From assembly GCF_022662105.1 (NCBI RefSeq), contig NZ_JAKMCP010000009.1, positions 1-64,000 of the forward strand: a stretch of DNA of 64,000 nucleotides. Direction: 5' to 3'. Below are positions 37,981 to 48,225 of the stretch, in pieces; position 1 is the first letter of the stretch, and each line of letters begins with the position of its first letter. The notes under the pieces are model-generated. The model was not told the DNA's origin. It worked only from the letters and a program-made list of their open reading frames with translations, and made no database searches. The stretch is from Aestuariivivens sediminis. Lineage in GTDB: Bacteria; Bacteroidota; Bacteroidia; Flavobacteriales; Flavobacteriaceae. Both the position numbers and the translations under genes were made by a program.

Positions 37981-39462
37981 TTAGTTAAGGCTAAATGTCG
38001 TTCCATCCTTCCCGTCTTTAAGTTGGATTCCAATTTCGGCCAATTCATCTCTAATTTTATCAGATAGGGCAAAGTCTTTATTCGCCCTGGCTTCCTGTCT
38101 TATTTTTATGAGTACGTCAATTGCGCCTGCCAATTTATCACTTCCTGCAGCTGTTCCGGAACTGTTCTCCAAACCTAAAACATCAAAAATAAAGATGTTC
38201 ATGGTTTCTTTTAAAAGGTTCAAATCTTCAGAAGAAATGGATGCTTTACCTTCTTTAATTTGATGGATATATTTTACGGCTTCAAATAATTGTGCAATTA
38301 ATATGGGGGAGTTAAAATCATCGTTCATCGCATCATAACATTTCTGTTTCCATGCTCCTATAGCTACAGACGAGGTATTTGAGGCCTTTAGGTCGTTCAG
38401 AATACTTAGGGCGTCCATGAGGCGATTAAAACCTTTTTCACTGGCTAAAAGCCCGTCGTCAGTAAAGTCTAAAATACTTCTGTAATGTGCTTGTAGCATA
38501 AAAAATCGTGCGACACTGGGTAAATACGATTTTGAAATATGGGGATTCTCTCCCGTAAAAATTTCACCCGGCAAAATATAATTACCAGTTGATTTTGCCA
38601 TTTTTTTACCATTCATAATCAACATATTGGCGTGCATCCAATAATTTACCGGCGTTTGGCCTTTGGCTGCCTCGCTTTGTGCGATTTCACACTCATGATG
38701 GGGAAACTTCAAATCCATACCACCACCATGAATATCGAAGTGTTCGCCCAAATATTTGGTGCTCATGGCCGTACACTCCAAATGCCAGCCGGGAAAACCA
38801 TCACTCCAGGGTGACGGCCAGCGCATGATGTGCTGTGGTTCGGCACGTTTCCATAGGGCAAAATCCTGTGGGTTCTTTTTATCACTTTGTCCATCCAATT
38901 CACGGGTGTTATGAATCAAATCTTCCAATTTGCGCTTGCTTAATTTGCCATAATCGTTCGTTTCGTTGAACTTATGGACATCAAAATATACCGAGCCGTT
39001 TACCACGTAAGCAAAACCATTGTCAACGATATTTTTAATCAACTCAATTTGCTCGATAATATGTCCCGTTGCCGTAGGCTCAATACTGGGCGGTAAAAAA
39101 TTAAAGGCATTGAGAATATTATGAAAGTCGACCGTATAGCGCTGAACCACTTCCATTGGTTCTATTTCCTCAATCCGAGCCTTTTTAGCAATACGATCTT
39201 CACCGGTATCGGCATCATTTTCTAAATGACCGGCATCGGTTATATTCCGCACATAACGTACTTTATAGCCCAAATGTTTTAAGTATCTGAAGATAACATC
39301 AAAAGACATAAAAGTTCTCACATTGCCCAAATGAACATTGCTGTAAACAGTTGGGCCACAGACATACATCCCTATATGGCCTGCATTAATAGGTTTTAAG
39401 GTTTCTTTTTGTCCGGAAAGGGAGTTATAAATTTTTATACTTTGGGATGGGTATAGTAACAT
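37981..39462 (-). CDS. cysS: Cysteinyl-tRNA synthetase
   Basis: The 493-residue class I synthetase has the HIGH-type motif [11 protein letters not shown], zinc ligands ([26 protein letters not shown]), and the KMSKS-type KKMAKSTGN. The ATG at 39462 ([15 protein letters not shown]) matches the usual N-terminus; the frame extends seven codons upstream. It lies 37 bp downstream of folE and is probably co-transcribed. Confidence 0.97.
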   Translation of the reverse strand: MLLYPSQSIKIYNSLSGQKETLKPINAGHIGMYVCGPTVYSNVHLGNVRTFMSFDVIFRYLKHLGYKVRYVRNITDAGHLENDADTGEDRIAKKARIEEIEPMEVVQRYTVDFHNILNAFNFLPPSIEPTATGHIIEQIELIKNIVDNGFAYVVNGSVYFDVHKFNETNDYGKLSKRKLEDLIHNTRELDGQSDKKNPQDFALWKRAEPQHIMRWPSPWSDGFPGWHLECTAMSTKYLGEHFDIHGGGMDLKFPHHECEIAQSEAAKGQTPVNYWMHANMLIMNGKKMAKSTGNYILPGEIFTGENPHISKSYLPSVARFFMLQAHYRSILDFTDDGLLASEKGFNRLMDALSILNDLKASNTSSVAIGAWKQKCYDAMNDDFNSPILIAQLFEAVKYIHQIKEGKASISSEDLNLLKETMNIFIFDVLGLENSSGTAAGSDKLAGAIDVLIKIRQEARANKDFALSDKIRDELAEIGIQLKDGKDGTTFSLN

Positions 39463-39499
39463 GGGTGTTCTATAAATTGGCAAATGGATAGCGAGTGAT

Positions 39500-40177
39500 T
39501 TAAAATTTTGTATCCAATTTAATATAATCTAAAAACTCTTGTCTTGTGGCTTTATCCTTAAACCGCCCACCGAATTCTGAAGTGACGGTACTACTTTCTA
39601 CATCTCTAATGCCTCTGGAATTCACACATAAATGTTTTGCATCTATAACACATGCCACATCCTTGGTTTCCAGAACTTTCTGTAATTCCCTTACAATCTG
39701 AATCGTTAAACGTTCTTGTACTTGAGGACGCTTTGCAAAATAATCAACGATCCGGTTCATTTTAGAAAGTCCAACGACCGTTCCGTTTGAAATATAAGCT
39801 ATATGGGCTTTACCCACAATAGGCAACAAATGGTGTTCGCATGTGGAATATACTGTAACATTTTTTTCAACAAGCATTTCACCATACTTGTATTTGTTCT
39901 CAAATGTGGAAGCACTTGGTTTTTTTTCCGGATCCAGACCGCCAAATAATTCCTTGACAAACATTTTGGCCACACGCAAAGGGGTCCCACTTAAGCTGTC
40001 ATCACTTAAGTCCAATCCCAATGTTTCCATTATGTGACGAACATCATCCTTTATGATATCTATTTTTTCATCTTTCGATAATATGAAGGCATCACTTCTA
40101 AGGGGCGTATCCTGGGATGTCCCAATATGATCATTACCTAAAGCATCAAACTCTTCGAAGTCGTTATTAAGTTTCAC
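39500..40177 (-). CDS. folE: GTP cyclohydrolase I
   Basis: The 225-residue product has the FolE core: [18 protein letters not shown] with zinc ligands, [23 protein letters not shown], and [32 protein letters not shown]. It forms 7,8-dihydroneopterin triphosphate for folate synthesis, the pathway of folP at 52.3-53.1 kb. A TATCTTTG -7 element lies on the minus strand at 40236-40229. Confidence 0.97.
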   Translation of the reverse strand: MKLNNDFEEFDALGNDHIGTSQDTPLRSDAFILSKDEKIDIIKDDVRHIMETLGLDLSDDSLSGTPLRVAKMFVKELFGGLDPEKKPSASTFENKYKYGEMLVEKNVTVYSTCEHHLLPIVGKAHIAYISNGTVVGLSKMNRIVDYFAKRPQVQERLTIQIVRELQKVLETKDVACVIDAKHLCVNSRGIRDVESSTVTSEFGGRFKDKATRQEFLDYIKLDTKF

Positions 40178-40320
40178 GTGTCTAAATTTTTTATTGATAC
40201 TTCTTAAAATTAATTAAGATTTAGTTTGCAAAGATAAACATTTCACTTTTTAATGGTTAGTCTTTAACTAACATTTAATTTTCGAGCTATGGGCCTCGGT
40301 AAAAGCCTTTGAATCACTCC

Positions 40321-40356
40321 AAAAAAAAGAGCCTGAATACCCGAATTCAAGCTCTT
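40321..40356 (-). terminator. Terminator of the FadL-type porin gene
   Basis: A 12-bp hairpin (40356-40345 with 40338-40327, one G-U) has a short loop and is followed on the minus strand by eight T. It lies 22 bp past the stop. Confidence 0.9.
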
Positions 40357-40378
40357 ATTTATGGGGATAAAAGGTGTT

Positions 40379-41893
40379 TTATATATTAAAACTCAATGAA
40401 AGTGCTATATTAGAATTGGTTTTGTCTATGGAAACCGGATCGGTTAATCCCACATTATACATTGGTGTTTCAAAACTTCGGTTCGACTGGTCGAATGTAA
40501 TATCCAATTTGGTATTGCCAAAATTGTAGCCGATACCTAATGAAAAGCCATCCAAGTCGCCCACGGTAACTCCATCTTTATACGGGCTTTCCTCAAAGCG
40601 ATATCCGCCCCTAAAACTAAATTCTTTGTATTTGTACTCACCACCCAATCGATATGTGGCAGCACGTGCAAAGGCATCATTAATATCGGCATTAAGCCCT
40701 GTATAATCTGTTTCAGGTTTAAATTTCGTTTTACCGTAATCTTTCAGGGAATAGTCGAAACTAATCAACCCTTGTTGCCCAAAAACGTAAGCCAAACTGC
40801 CTGTTATTTTAGACGGGGTCTGAATTTTATATTCGGGATACACATTTATAATATCTGAGACAAAAACAATGTCCGGATCCGCGAGGTTCGAATCAATAAG
40901 TTGGGTTGTTTCTTCTTCGATGGTATACCAAATAGGGGAATCGTAAGTTAATCCGGCCCTGAATTCTGGAGATAATTTAAGGATAGCACCCAACTGAAAG
41001 GAAAACCCACTGCCTCTTGTTGACAGGGTGTTGTCGAATCTGATAAAATTGAGATCAGGATCTGTATTTGGAGGTGTGTTGGCGTTGGTTTCTTCCAGTG
41101 ATGTGGTTCTTTGGTAATCTATAAAGTGAGAGTTAAGGTTTAATCCCAGGTAAAGATTATCTTGATATTGCGTTGCAAAATTGAATGCGACTTTACCGTT
41201 ATAGCCGGAGCTTGTATAGATGTAATCATGGTTAAAAGTACCGTCGTATAGATTCGAAAAGTAGGATGTATTGTTATCATTATCCACATCAGGTTCCAAT
41301 ATGTATGACTGATAACCTAAAAACGCTTGCTGATGGGCAAATCCAAATATATTCCCAATATCGTTGTAGGCTTCCTCAATAAATTCACCATCCAATAACG
41401 ATATATCCCCCAATCTCACGCCATCGGCATAGTTTAGAAAATACAGATCAATGGATTGATTGTTCGTATTTGTTCCACGAGCAACCCAGGCGTTATCATA
41501 ATTATTGGTTCTGTCGTAGGCAATACCTATGGAGAATTTACGCCAGGGAGAATCATTCCTGCTGGCAAAAACGAAGGCCGCCCCGCCTTGGTGAATATCA
41601 AAATTGGAATCGTTGGTTGAGCCCGAACCATTAAAATAGCGGGTATCATTGGTAATATCGGCATTCGACAAACTTAACGACGCATGGCTTTGACTAAAAA
41701 CTGCTGAACTTGCAGGGTTAATGCTTACAGCACTCATATCGCCACCGAGGGCACCAAAAGCACCACTTAATGCCCGAAATCGAGCTGTTCCTTGAATTTC
41801 ATCCTGAGAATATCGTAAAGCATCACTTAAGTCTTGTGCATTTAAGGCAGAAACAAAAATTAAGCTTAACAGCAATAGGTTTAACTTTTTCAT
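40379..41893 (-). CDS. OmpP1/FadL/TodX-family outer-membrane transporter
   Basis: The 504-residue product has a signal peptide (MKKLNLLLLSLIFVSALNAQ) and the family's N-terminal hatch region (SQDEIQGTARFRALSGAFGALGGDMSAVSINPASSAVF). A beta-barrel follows with ordered Tyr/Gly strands, ending ALSLSFNI. FadL-type channels take up hydrophobic molecules such as fatty acids or aromatics. It is likely in a unit with the SR/WN-rich lipoprotein upstream (81-bp gap). Confidence 0.88.
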   Translation of the reverse strand: MKKLNLLLLSLIFVSALNAQDLSDALRYSQDEIQGTARFRALSGAFGALGGDMSAVSINPASSAVFSQSHASLSLSNADITNDTRYFNGSGSTNDSNFDIHQGGAAFVFASRNDSPWRKFSIGIAYDRTNNYDNAWVARGTNTNNQSIDLYFLNYADGVRLGDISLLDGEFIEEAYNDIGNIFGFAHQQAFLGYQSYILEPDVDNDNNTSYFSNLYDGTFNHDYIYTSSGYNGKVAFNFATQYQDNLYLGLNLNSHFIDYQRTTSLEETNANTPPNTDPDLNFIRFDNTLSTRGSGFSFQLGAILKLSPEFRAGLTYDSPIWYTIEEETTQLIDSNLADPDIVFVSDIINVYPEYKIQTPSKITGSLAYVFGQQGLISFDYSLKDYGKTKFKPETDYTGLNADINDAFARAATYRLGGEYKYKEFSFRGGYRFEESPYKDGVTVGDLDGFSLGIGYNFGNTKLDITFDQSNRSFETPMYNVGLTDPVSIDKTNSNIALSLSFNI

Positions 41894-41974
41894 AAATAGG
41901 TGTGTTTAAAATAATGGATGTAATCATCCTCTTATCAATATTAATGATATTAAAATTACGGAAATGATTTCATA

Positions 41975-43150
41975 TTAACGCCTTCTGCCGCCACCGCTAC
42001 TTCTGGATGATCCAGAACTCCTGCCACTACTACTGCTACTACTGCTTGGTCTAGAGTAAGAACTTGAAGATCTTGAGCTACTGCGACTACTGTTGTAACT
42101 ATTGTTATTTGACGACGAATTGCTTCTTCTGCTGTAATTAGAGCTATTGCTCCTGGAAAAAGAAGGGGACGAACGGTAAACAGTACTCGAACTTCTTCTC
42201 ACATTTGAAGATGAGGAGCGTCTCGTAGAATTCGTCGAAGGGGTTAAGGATTGACTTCTTCTTATGGTTGAAGACGATGAACTTCTAGGACTTGAGGTGT
42301 AGGTTCTAGTTGCATTACCGGATGATCTTCGGACGGTATTTGATCTAATATCCGAACTGGATCTACGATTGTTCAATGATGCCACACTGCCACGCCTTGA
42401 GGTGTAGTATTTTGAATTTGCCAGATTTGAAGCACTGCTGGTTCTTCTACTAGTCGCATAGCTGCCGCGTCTGCTTGCACTGTAGGAGACTCTTGGACTA
42501 TAGTAGTTACCATAACCATAATAACGGGATCTATAAGGCCGGTTATAACCATAATAGCCATAAGGATAACCATATCTGTACGGACTGTTAAAAGCCCAGC
42601 CGCCATAAAATCCGCCGTAAAAAGGAGAACACCAGAAGGGGTCATAAAAGCCCCAACTGTTCCAGCCCCAGTTATTCCAACTGTTCCAGCCCCAGTTATT
42701 CCAACGGTTCCATCTCCAGCTATTCCAGCCCCAACCAAAGCCTCCATACCAGCCCCAGTTATTCCAACCATTATCTATGTAGTTTATGGTAACACTTTGA
42801 CTATCTTGTCCCCAACCAGCATAGCCTTGATAATCATTGGTCAGGGAATCATTTTCCACAAAATTGTCACTTGCGTAGGAGTCTATATCAGTAAAAATAG
42901 CGTCATCGGCGGTTATTAGTTCGGCTTCCAGAGATTTGTTCCTAAAGTAGTTTTTGTAGTAATTACTATTGGATTGATTGGGTATTTCAACAACAGTTTC
43001 CCCGTATTGGACAGGTCGTTCATCGGTATTGTAGATACCATCATTGTCAACTCCAACATACTGATATGAACCGCACGATGTCAAACCAATAACTAGCCCT
43101 AAAATGGCTAATATTGGCATTTTTCTTAATAGGTAGTTATTTGATTGCAT
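41975..43150 (-). CDS. Low-complexity lipoprotein: W/N/G/Y-rich centre and Arg-Ser-rich tail
   Basis: The 391-residue product has a lipobox (LGLVIGLTSC, Cys ~26). Residues ~125-175 are built on WNxWGWNSW-type repeats, followed by a Tyr/Gly/Arg-rich part (YGYPYGYYGYNRPYRSRYYG). Residues ~215-391 are dominated by Ser and Arg (RRSSS, SSSSSR), ending GGGRRR. The tail would be highly basic and unfolded on the cell surface or in the periplasm, perhaps binding polyanions such as DNA, LPS or peptidoglycan; this is inference. It is divergent from proS. Homologues of this composition are common in Flavobacteriaceae and sometimes mislabelled vitellogenin-like. Confidence 0.75.
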   Translation of the reverse strand: MQSNNYLLRKMPILAILGLVIGLTSCGSYQYVGVDNDGIYNTDERPVQYGETVVEIPNQSNSNYYKNYFRNKSLEAELITADDAIFTDIDSYASDNFVENDSLTNDYQGYAGWGQDSQSVTINYIDNGWNNWGWYGGFGWGWNSWRWNRWNNWGWNSWNNWGWNSWGFYDPFWCSPFYGGFYGGWAFNSPYRYGYPYGYYGYNRPYRSRYYGYGNYYSPRVSYSASRRGSYATSRRTSSASNLANSKYYTSRRGSVASLNNRRSSSDIRSNTVRRSSGNATRTYTSSPRSSSSSTIRRSQSLTPSTNSTRRSSSSNVRRSSSTVYRSSPSFSRSNSSNYSRRSNSSSNNNSYNSSRSSSRSSSSYSRPSSSSSSSGRSSGSSRSSGGGRRR

Positions 43151-43249
43151 ATCTCTAGAATTTTATTGTTGAACATCACAAAAATAGTTAGTTTTGCCAA
43201 ACTATTTCTTTATTACAAATAATCACAATATTTGTGCCAAAACACTAGT

Positions 43250-44728
43250 ATGAGCAAAAAACTTACAAGTAGAGCTGAAGATTACTCCAAATGGTATAAC
43301 GAATTGGTTGTTAGGGCAGACCTTGCAGAAAATTCGGCGGTTAGAGGTTGTATGGTCATAAAACCTTACGGTTATGCGATATGGGAAAAAATGCAAGCAG
43401 AATTGGATAGAATGTTCAAGGAAACAGGACATCAAAACGCCTATTTTCCACTTTTTGTTCCCAAAAGTTTGTTTGAGGCCGAAGAAAAAAATGCGGAGGG
43501 TTTTGCAAAGGAATGTGCCGTTGTAACCCATTACCGTTTGCAGAACGATCCGGAACATCCTGGCAAGTTACGTGTGGATCCCGAAGCGAAACTCGAAGAG
43601 GAGTTAGTGGTTCGGCCTACCAGCGAAGCTATAATATGGAGTACTTATAGAAACTGGATTCAATCCTACAGGGATTTACCCATTCTGGTAAATCAATGGG
43701 CCAATGTGGTACGGTGGGAAATGCGTACACGTTTGTTTTTACGGACGGCCGAATTTTTATGGCAGGAAGGGCATACCGCACATGCCACTGAAGTTGAGGC
43801 TATGGATGAGGCCAAATTAATGAACAATGTATACGCCACCTTTGCGGAGAAATTTATGGCGATTCCGGTAATTCAAGGTGTAAAAACAGAAAATGAACGA
43901 TTTGCCGGTGCCGAAGAAACGTTTTGCATTGAAGCATTAATGCAGGATGGTAAGGCATTGCAAGCCGGAACCTCCCATTTTCTTGCACAGAATTTTGCAA
44001 AGGCTTTTGATGTTAAATTTGTGAATAAGGACGGTAAGCAAGATTATGTTTGGGCGACCTCATGGGGGGTGTCTACTAGATTGATGGGAGCCCTGATTAT
44101 GACCCATAGCGATGATGACGGATTAGTTCTCCCGCCAAGCTTAGCCCCGAACCAGGTGGTTATAGTCCCTATTTATAAAGGGGAAGAACAGCTAAAAACC
44201 ATTTCAGATGTTGTACACAGCATTAGGCAGGATTTAATTAAAAACAATATTTCGGTTAAATATGACGACCGAGATACGCTTAGACCAGGTGCGAAATTTG
44301 CACAACACGAATTGCAGGGGGTGCCCATTCGTATAGCCATTGGACCAAAAGATTTGGATAATGGTACGGTAGAATTGGCTAGACGTGATACCCGTACCAA
44401 AGAAGTTATTGCTTTGGACACTGTGGTTGAAAGGGTAGGACAACTGTTACATGAAATTCAGGATTCCTTGTTTCATAAAGCTCTGGAATTTAGAAATTCC
44501 CACATTACAGAAGTCGATCACTTTGATGACTTCAAGACCGTTCTGGAACATAAAGGCGGGTTTATTTCGGCTCATTGGGATGGCACCAATGAAACCGAAG
44601 ATAAAATTAAGGAGTTGACAAAAGCTACCATTCGTTGCATTCCTTTGGATATGGTAGCGGAGGAAGGGGTTTGTGTATATAGTGGAAAACCTTCTAAAGG
44701 CAGGGTATTGTTCGCTAAAGCGTATTAA
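43250..44728 (+). CDS. proS: Prolyl-tRNA synthetase, archaeal/eukaryote-like type
   Basis: The 492-residue class II synthetase has motif 2-type [32 protein letters not shown], motif 3 [30 protein letters not shown], an anticodon-binding domain, and a C-terminal zinc-like extension ending VLFAKAY. The absence of the ~180-residue bacterial editing insert and the short length mark the eukaryote-like type used in Bacteroidetes. The ATG at 43250 ([20 protein letters not shown]) is the natural start; an upstream in-frame codon at 43232 overlaps the likely -7 element (AATATTTG, 43227-43234). Confidence 0.96.
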   Translation: MSKKLTSRAEDYSKWYNELVVRADLAENSAVRGCMVIKPYGYAIWEKMQAELDRMFKETGHQNAYFPLFVPKSLFEAEEKNAEGFAKECAVVTHYRLQNDPEHPGKLRVDPEAKLEEELVVRPTSEAIIWSTYRNWIQSYRDLPILVNQWANVVRWEMRTRLFLRTAEFLWQEGHTAHATEVEAMDEAKLMNNVYATFAEKFMAIPVIQGVKTENERFAGAEETFCIEALMQDGKALQAGTSHFLAQNFAKAFDVKFVNKDGKQDYVWATSWGVSTRLMGALIMTHSDDDGLVLPPSLAPNQVVIVPIYKGEEQLKTISDVVHSIRQDLIKNNISVKYDDRDTLRPGAKFAQHELQGVPIRIAIGPKDLDNGTVELARRDTRTKEVIALDTVVERVGQLLHEIQDSLFHKALEFRNSHITEVDHFDDFKTVLEHKGGFISAHWDGTNETEDKIKELTKATIRCIPLDMVAEEGVCVYSGKPSKGRVLFAKAY

Positions 44729-44759
44729 AGTAAAAAAAATAAAAAAAATTATTTAGGGC

Positions 44760-44789
44760 TTGCAGCATTTAAAAATAGTTGTATTTTTG
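44760..44789 (+). promoter_or_regulatory. Promoter of tRNA-Glu-rpsT
   Basis: TTG (44760-44762), exactly 19 bp, TATTTTTG (44782-44789). Perfect Bacteroidetes consensus; start expected near 44796, 80 nt before the tRNA. Confidence 0.85.
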
Positions 44790-44874
44790 CATCCGCAATG
44801 GAAACGTTGTAGGTTATTTGAAAAATTTTGTGGAAGCAGATATTAAATTTATATTTGCCTTCTCATTACCGAAT

Positions 44875-44946
44875 GGCCCGTTCGTCTATCGGCTAGGACG
44901 CCAGGTTTTCATCCTGGTAAGAGGGGTTCGATTCCCCTACGGGCTA
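44875..44946 (+). tRNA. tRNA-Glu (anticodon TTC)
   Basis: A 72-nt cloverleaf: acceptor GGCCCGT pairs with ACGGGCT (first pair G-U), anticodon stem CCAGG/CCTGG around TTTTCAT, T-arm AGGGG-TTCGATT-CCCCT, discriminator A. No CCA is encoded. It lies 28 bp before rpsT. Confidence 0.96.
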
Positions 44947-44973
44947 CAATATTTTAATAAGTAAAAAAATAAA

Positions 44974-45225
44974 ATGGCAAATCATAAGTCAGCATTAAAA
45001 AGAATAAGAAGTAGTGAAGCTAAACGCTTGACGAACAGGTATCAACATAAAACCACACGTACTGCTATTAAAAAATTACGTGAATTGACGGATAAAAAAG
45101 AAGCTGAGGCCATGTATCCATCGGTGGCATCCATGTTGGATAAACTAGCAAAGAAAAATGTAATTCACGCCAATAAAGCTGCTAACCTAAAGTCTGGTTT
45201 AGCGAAGTACGTCGCTGCTCTTTAA
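44974..45225 (+). CDS. rpsT: 30S ribosomal protein S20
   Basis: An 83-residue basic, helical protein with the S20 signature [22 protein letters not shown] and the C-terminal [22 protein letters not shown]. It follows tRNA-Glu in the same transcript and is followed by a terminator. Confidence 0.97.
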   Translation: MANHKSALKRIRSSEAKRLTNRYQHKTTRTAIKKLRELTDKKEAEAMYPSVASMLDKLAKKNVIHANKAANLKSGLAKYVAAL

Positions 45226-45249
45226 TAAATTAAGGATTACAAAACATAT

Positions 45250-45279
45250 AAAGCCTTTCAGAAATGAAAGGCTTTTTTG
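45250..45279 (+). terminator. Terminator of rpsT
   Basis: AAAGCCTTTCA (45250-45260), loop GAAA, TGAAAGGCTTT (45265-45275), then TTTT. Perfect 11-bp stem. Confidence 0.93.
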
Positions 45280-45322
45280 CTTATCTGTAATACCATTGGA
45301 CTGGTCAGATGACATCAAAGTT

Positions 45323-45355
45323 AAAAAAAGCCTTGAATGGTATTTTCAAGGCTTT
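45323..45355 (-). terminator. Terminator of rho
   Basis: Minus strand AAAGCCTTGAA (45355-45345) pairs with TTCAAGGCTTT (45337-45327), 7-nt loop, followed by TTTT. It lies 26 bp past the rho stop. Confidence 0.9.
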
Positions 45356-45380
45356 CACAGAACATTATTTTTAAAATCTT

Positions 45381-46973
45381 TTAACCATTCATTGAAATTA
45401 AAAACTCTTCATTATTTCTGGTTTGCTTAAAGCGCTCGTTAATAAATTCCATGGCTTCAACCGGATTCATATCGGCCAGGTACTTGCGCATAACCCACAT
45501 GCGTTGAATGGTGTTGTCATCCAGGAGTAAATCGTCTCGACGCGTACTTGAAGAGGTCAGGTCTATAGCAGGGAAAATTCTACGGTTGGATATTTTTCTA
45601 TCCAACTGCAGTTCCATATTACCTGTTCCTTTAAATTCCTCAAAAATCACTTCATCCATTTTCGAACCGGTTTCAGTAAGTGCAGTGGCGATAATGGAAA
45701 GTGAGCCGCCGTTTTCAATATTTCTAGCGGCACCAAAGAAACGTTTTGGCTTATGCAACGCATTGGCGTCTACACCACCACTCAATATTTTACCTGATGC
45801 CGGTTGCACCGTATTATAGGCTCTGGCTAATCGGGTAATAGAATCGAGCAAGATTACCACATCGTGTCCACACTCCACTAAACGTTTTGCTTTTTCAAGA
45901 ACAATATCCGCAATCTTTACATGCTCATGGGCTTCTTTGTCAAATGTGGATGATATCACTTCACCTCTAACATTTCGTTGCATGTCTGTCACTTCTTCCG
46001 GGCGTTCATCGATTAATAAAATCATAAGATAAACTTCCGGGTGATTGGCGGCGATCGCATTGGCCACATCTTTTAGAAGCATCGTTTTACCTGTTTTAGG
46101 CTGGGACACAATCATGCCTCGTTGTCCTTTCCCAATAGGGGAAAATAAATCCATTATCCTCGTGGAAATGGTACTTTGCCTTTCGGCAATATTAAATTTT
46201 TCCTTAGGGAATAAGGGTGTTAAATGCTCAAAAGCTACCCGGTCTCTAACAACTTCAGGTTTTTGGCCATTTATTTTGGTCACCTTTATTAAAGGAAAAT
46301 ATTTTTCACCTTCCTTTGGCGGACGTACCTGACCCAAAACGGTATCCCCTTTTTTCAATCCAAACAATCGTATTTGGGATTGAGAGACATAGATATCGTC
46401 CGGAGAAGACAGGTAGTTATAATCCGAAGATCGCAAGAAACCGTAACCGTCCTGCATGATATCCAAAACACCTTCACTTTCTATAATGGCATCAAACTCA
46501 TAATCCGGTTCACGATAGCGGTTTCTGTTATCCTTGTTCCCATTGTTATGGGGGCTTTTTTGATTTTTGTTCTTATGCGGTTGATTTTGTTCCTTCTTTG
46601 GTGGGGTATGCTGCTTGTCTTTAGCACCGACATGGTCTTCCTTCTGCTTTTTATCGTCCATATTTTTAGTAGAACCGGACTCATTTTGACTCTCTTGTTT
46701 TGGTTCAGGTTTGGGAGTATTCTCTTTCTGCATTCGCTTTCGTGGTCTTCGAGTGTCAGGTTTATCTTTTTGTTGGGTGCCAGAATTATCTTTTTGTTCC
46801 TGGGCGGGTTTGGCAATCTCTTTGGCAGTCTTTGGATCTGCCGCCTGTACATCCAAAATTTGATATACTAAATCTAACTTTTTAAGAGAGCGGTACTTAG
46901 GAACGCGTAATTGTTTTGCAATCTCTTGTAGATCAGAGAGCTTCTTTGCTTTTAATTGTGAAATTTCAAACAT
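45381..46973 (-). CDS. rho: Transcription termination factor Rho with long disordered insertion
   Basis: The 530-residue product has the Rho N-terminal helix bundle (1-45, [35 protein letters not shown]). A ~105-residue Lys/Gln/Asn/Pro/Glu-rich insertion follows, then the cold-shock-like RNA-binding domain ([22 protein letters not shown]). The RecA-type ATPase has Walker [13 protein letters not shown], Walker [17 protein letters not shown], and Q/R-loop sequences. Standard Rho is ~420 residues; the extra length is the insertion, a known feature of Bacteroidetes Rho proteins, where such disordered regions are linked to condensate formation. Confidence 0.97.
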   Translation of the reverse strand: MFEISQLKAKKLSDLQEIAKQLRVPKYRSLKKLDLVYQILDVQAADPKTAKEIAKPAQEQKDNSGTQQKDKPDTRRPRKRMQKENTPKPEPKQESQNESGSTKNMDDKKQKEDHVGAKDKQHTPPKKEQNQPHKNKNQKSPHNNGNKDNRNRYREPDYEFDAIIESEGVLDIMQDGYGFLRSSDYNYLSSPDDIYVSQSQIRLFGLKKGDTVLGQVRPPKEGEKYFPLIKVTKINGQKPEVVRDRVAFEHLTPLFPKEKFNIAERQSTISTRIMDLFSPIGKGQRGMIVSQPKTGKTMLLKDVANAIAANHPEVYLMILLIDERPEEVTDMQRNVRGEVISSTFDKEAHEHVKIADIVLEKAKRLVECGHDVVILLDSITRLARAYNTVQPASGKILSGGVDANALHKPKRFFGAARNIENGGSLSIIATALTETGSKMDEVIFEEFKGTGNMELQLDRKISNRRIFPAIDLTSSSTRRDDLLLDDNTIQRMWVMRKYLADMNPVEAMEFINERFKQTRNNEEFLISMNG

Positions 46974-47139
46974 TTATGTTTAATTGAAAATTTTTTTACT
47001 TTTATTTTTGAGTTATTCTGAAAAAAATGATTTTTTATTCTGAAGAATTAACAATCTGCAATTGTGATGGTTGAGAATTGTTAATGCAATTATACAACTT
47101 TATTTTAATTTTTACTGCTTAAATTATAAAAGAAACTAT

Positions 47140-47147
47140 TATTTTTG
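47140..47147 (+). promoter_or_regulatory. -7 element of the DUF4293 gene
   Basis: TATTTTTG fits TAnnTTTG; ATG is 21 bp downstream. The -33 TTG is not well placed. Confidence 0.5.
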
Positions 47148-47167
47148 CGTTCCATATTAAAAATTAC

Positions 47168-47584
47168 ATGTTACAACGCATACAAACCATATATCTATTA
47201 TTAGCCGCAATAACCTCTTCGGGGTTAATATTTGTGTTTCCTTTATTCCAGATTACCGGTAATGAAGGCGTATGGGTATTTGCTGAGGATCAGGTGGTGA
47301 CCTTGAGTATGTTTTTGGGCTCGGCATTGTTATCCTTGATTTCAATTTTCAAATATAAAAACAGGAAGTCTCAATTTATCCTGGGGCGCCTTAATATCAT
47401 ATTAAACTTTTTTTTACTAGGATTTTTTGTATATCAATCTCTAAATGTATCTGGAGAAACGTTAGTTTCCAAGAAGGGTATTGGGATGCTTCTTCCTATT
47501 GTTTCTATCGTGTTTTTGGTTTTAGCCAATAAAGCCATTAAAAAGGATGAAGATCTTGTAAAATCTGTAGATCGATTGCGATAA
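47168..47584 (+). CDS. DUF4293 membrane protein
   Basis: A 138-residue protein with four transmembrane helices: IYLLLAAITSSGLIFVFPLF, MFLGSALLSLISIF, LNIILNFFLLGFFVYQSL, and MLLPIVSIVFLVLANKAI. It opens MLQRIQTIYLLLAAI, typical of DUF4293, a Bacteroidetes family usually next to rho. Function unknown. Confidence 0.88.
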   Translation: MLQRIQTIYLLLAAITSSGLIFVFPLFQITGNEGVWVFAEDQVVTLSMFLGSALLSLISIFKYKNRKSQFILGRLNIILNFFLLGFFVYQSLNVSGETLVSKKGIGMLLPIVSIVFLVLANKAIKKDEDLVKSVDRLR

Positions 47585-47613
47585 ACCTAATATCTTAGTA
47601 GTATTAGTGCGTT

Positions 47614-47643
47614 AAACCCAGAGTGAAAACTTTGGGTTTTTTA
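47614..47643 (+). terminator. Terminator of the DUF4293 gene
   Basis: AAACCCAGAG (47614-47623), loop TGAAAA, CTTTGGGTTT (47630-47639), then T. The T-run abuts the convergent phosphoesterase stop codon at 47641. Confidence 0.85.
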
Positions 47644-48135
47644 TCTTTTATTGAATTCGATAACTTCCAAATTATCTATTTTTTTGTGGTCAATGGTAAA
47701 TCGAAGCATGGTACGGGTTTTATGAAATCCATATTTACCTATTGCACCGGGATTCATGTGTATCAGGTTTAACTTTTTATCGGGCATTACTTTTAGAATA
47801 TGGGAATGGCCACTAATGAATAGTTGAGGAGGATTTTTTCTAATCGCATCGCGGACGCTCACGTTATAGGCACCGGGGTAACCACCAATATGGGTTATCC
47901 AAACATCCACAGCTTCACATAAAAAACGATGGTGTTCCGGGAATTCCTGTCTTATAGAGGCATCATCAATATTACCGAAAACCGCTTTCAATGGTTTTAA
48001 GGCCTTTATGGCATCGGTAACCCTGGCGTGACCGATATCACCGGCATGCCAAACCTCATCAACCTGTTTTACATATTTTAATATGTCGTTATCTATATAG
48101 CCATGAGTATCTGAAAGCAACAGTATTTTGGTCAT
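47641..48135 (-). CDS. YfcE/MJ0936-type metallophosphoesterase
   Basis: The 164-residue product has the calcineurin-like metal motifs in order: LLSDTHGYID (D-x-H), DEVWHAGDIGH (GD), AVFGNIDD (GN[HD], here GNID), THIGGYPG (H), and FISGHSHILKV (GHSH). Members hydrolyse phosphodiesters or nucleotides. Substrate is not evident. It is convergent to DUF4293. Confidence 0.92.
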   Translation of the reverse strand: MTKILLLSDTHGYIDNDILKYVKQVDEVWHAGDIGHARVTDAIKALKPLKAVFGNIDDASIRQEFPEHHRFLCEAVDVWITHIGGYPGAYNVSVRDAIRKNPPQLFISGHSHILKVMPDKKLNLIHMNPGAIGKYGFHKTRTMLRFTIDHKKIDNLEVIEFNKR

Positions 48136-48190
48136 ATTAATTTTAATATATAATTAAGAGTTCCACTAATGCGAAAATTGTAAAACTGTA

Positions 48191-48198
48191 TATCTTTG
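48191..48198 (+). promoter_or_regulatory. -7 element of truA
   Basis: TATCTTTG fits TAnnTTTG. The in-frame TTG at 48196 lies inside it, so that codon cannot be the translation start. Confidence 0.6.
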
Positions 48199-48225
48199 TC
48201 TTGTGGACAAAAATATAAAAAGCAT

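Noticed and set aside
42373-42771. Alternative Gly/Ala-rich frame within the WN-rich lipoprotein gene
   Set aside because: It is an out-of-frame reading of the low-complexity block; the lipoprotein frame has a lipobox and continuous coding.
48196-48225. Upstream start for truA at TTG 48196
   Set aside because: The codon lies within the TATCTTTG promoter element, and homologues start at RYFIEL.
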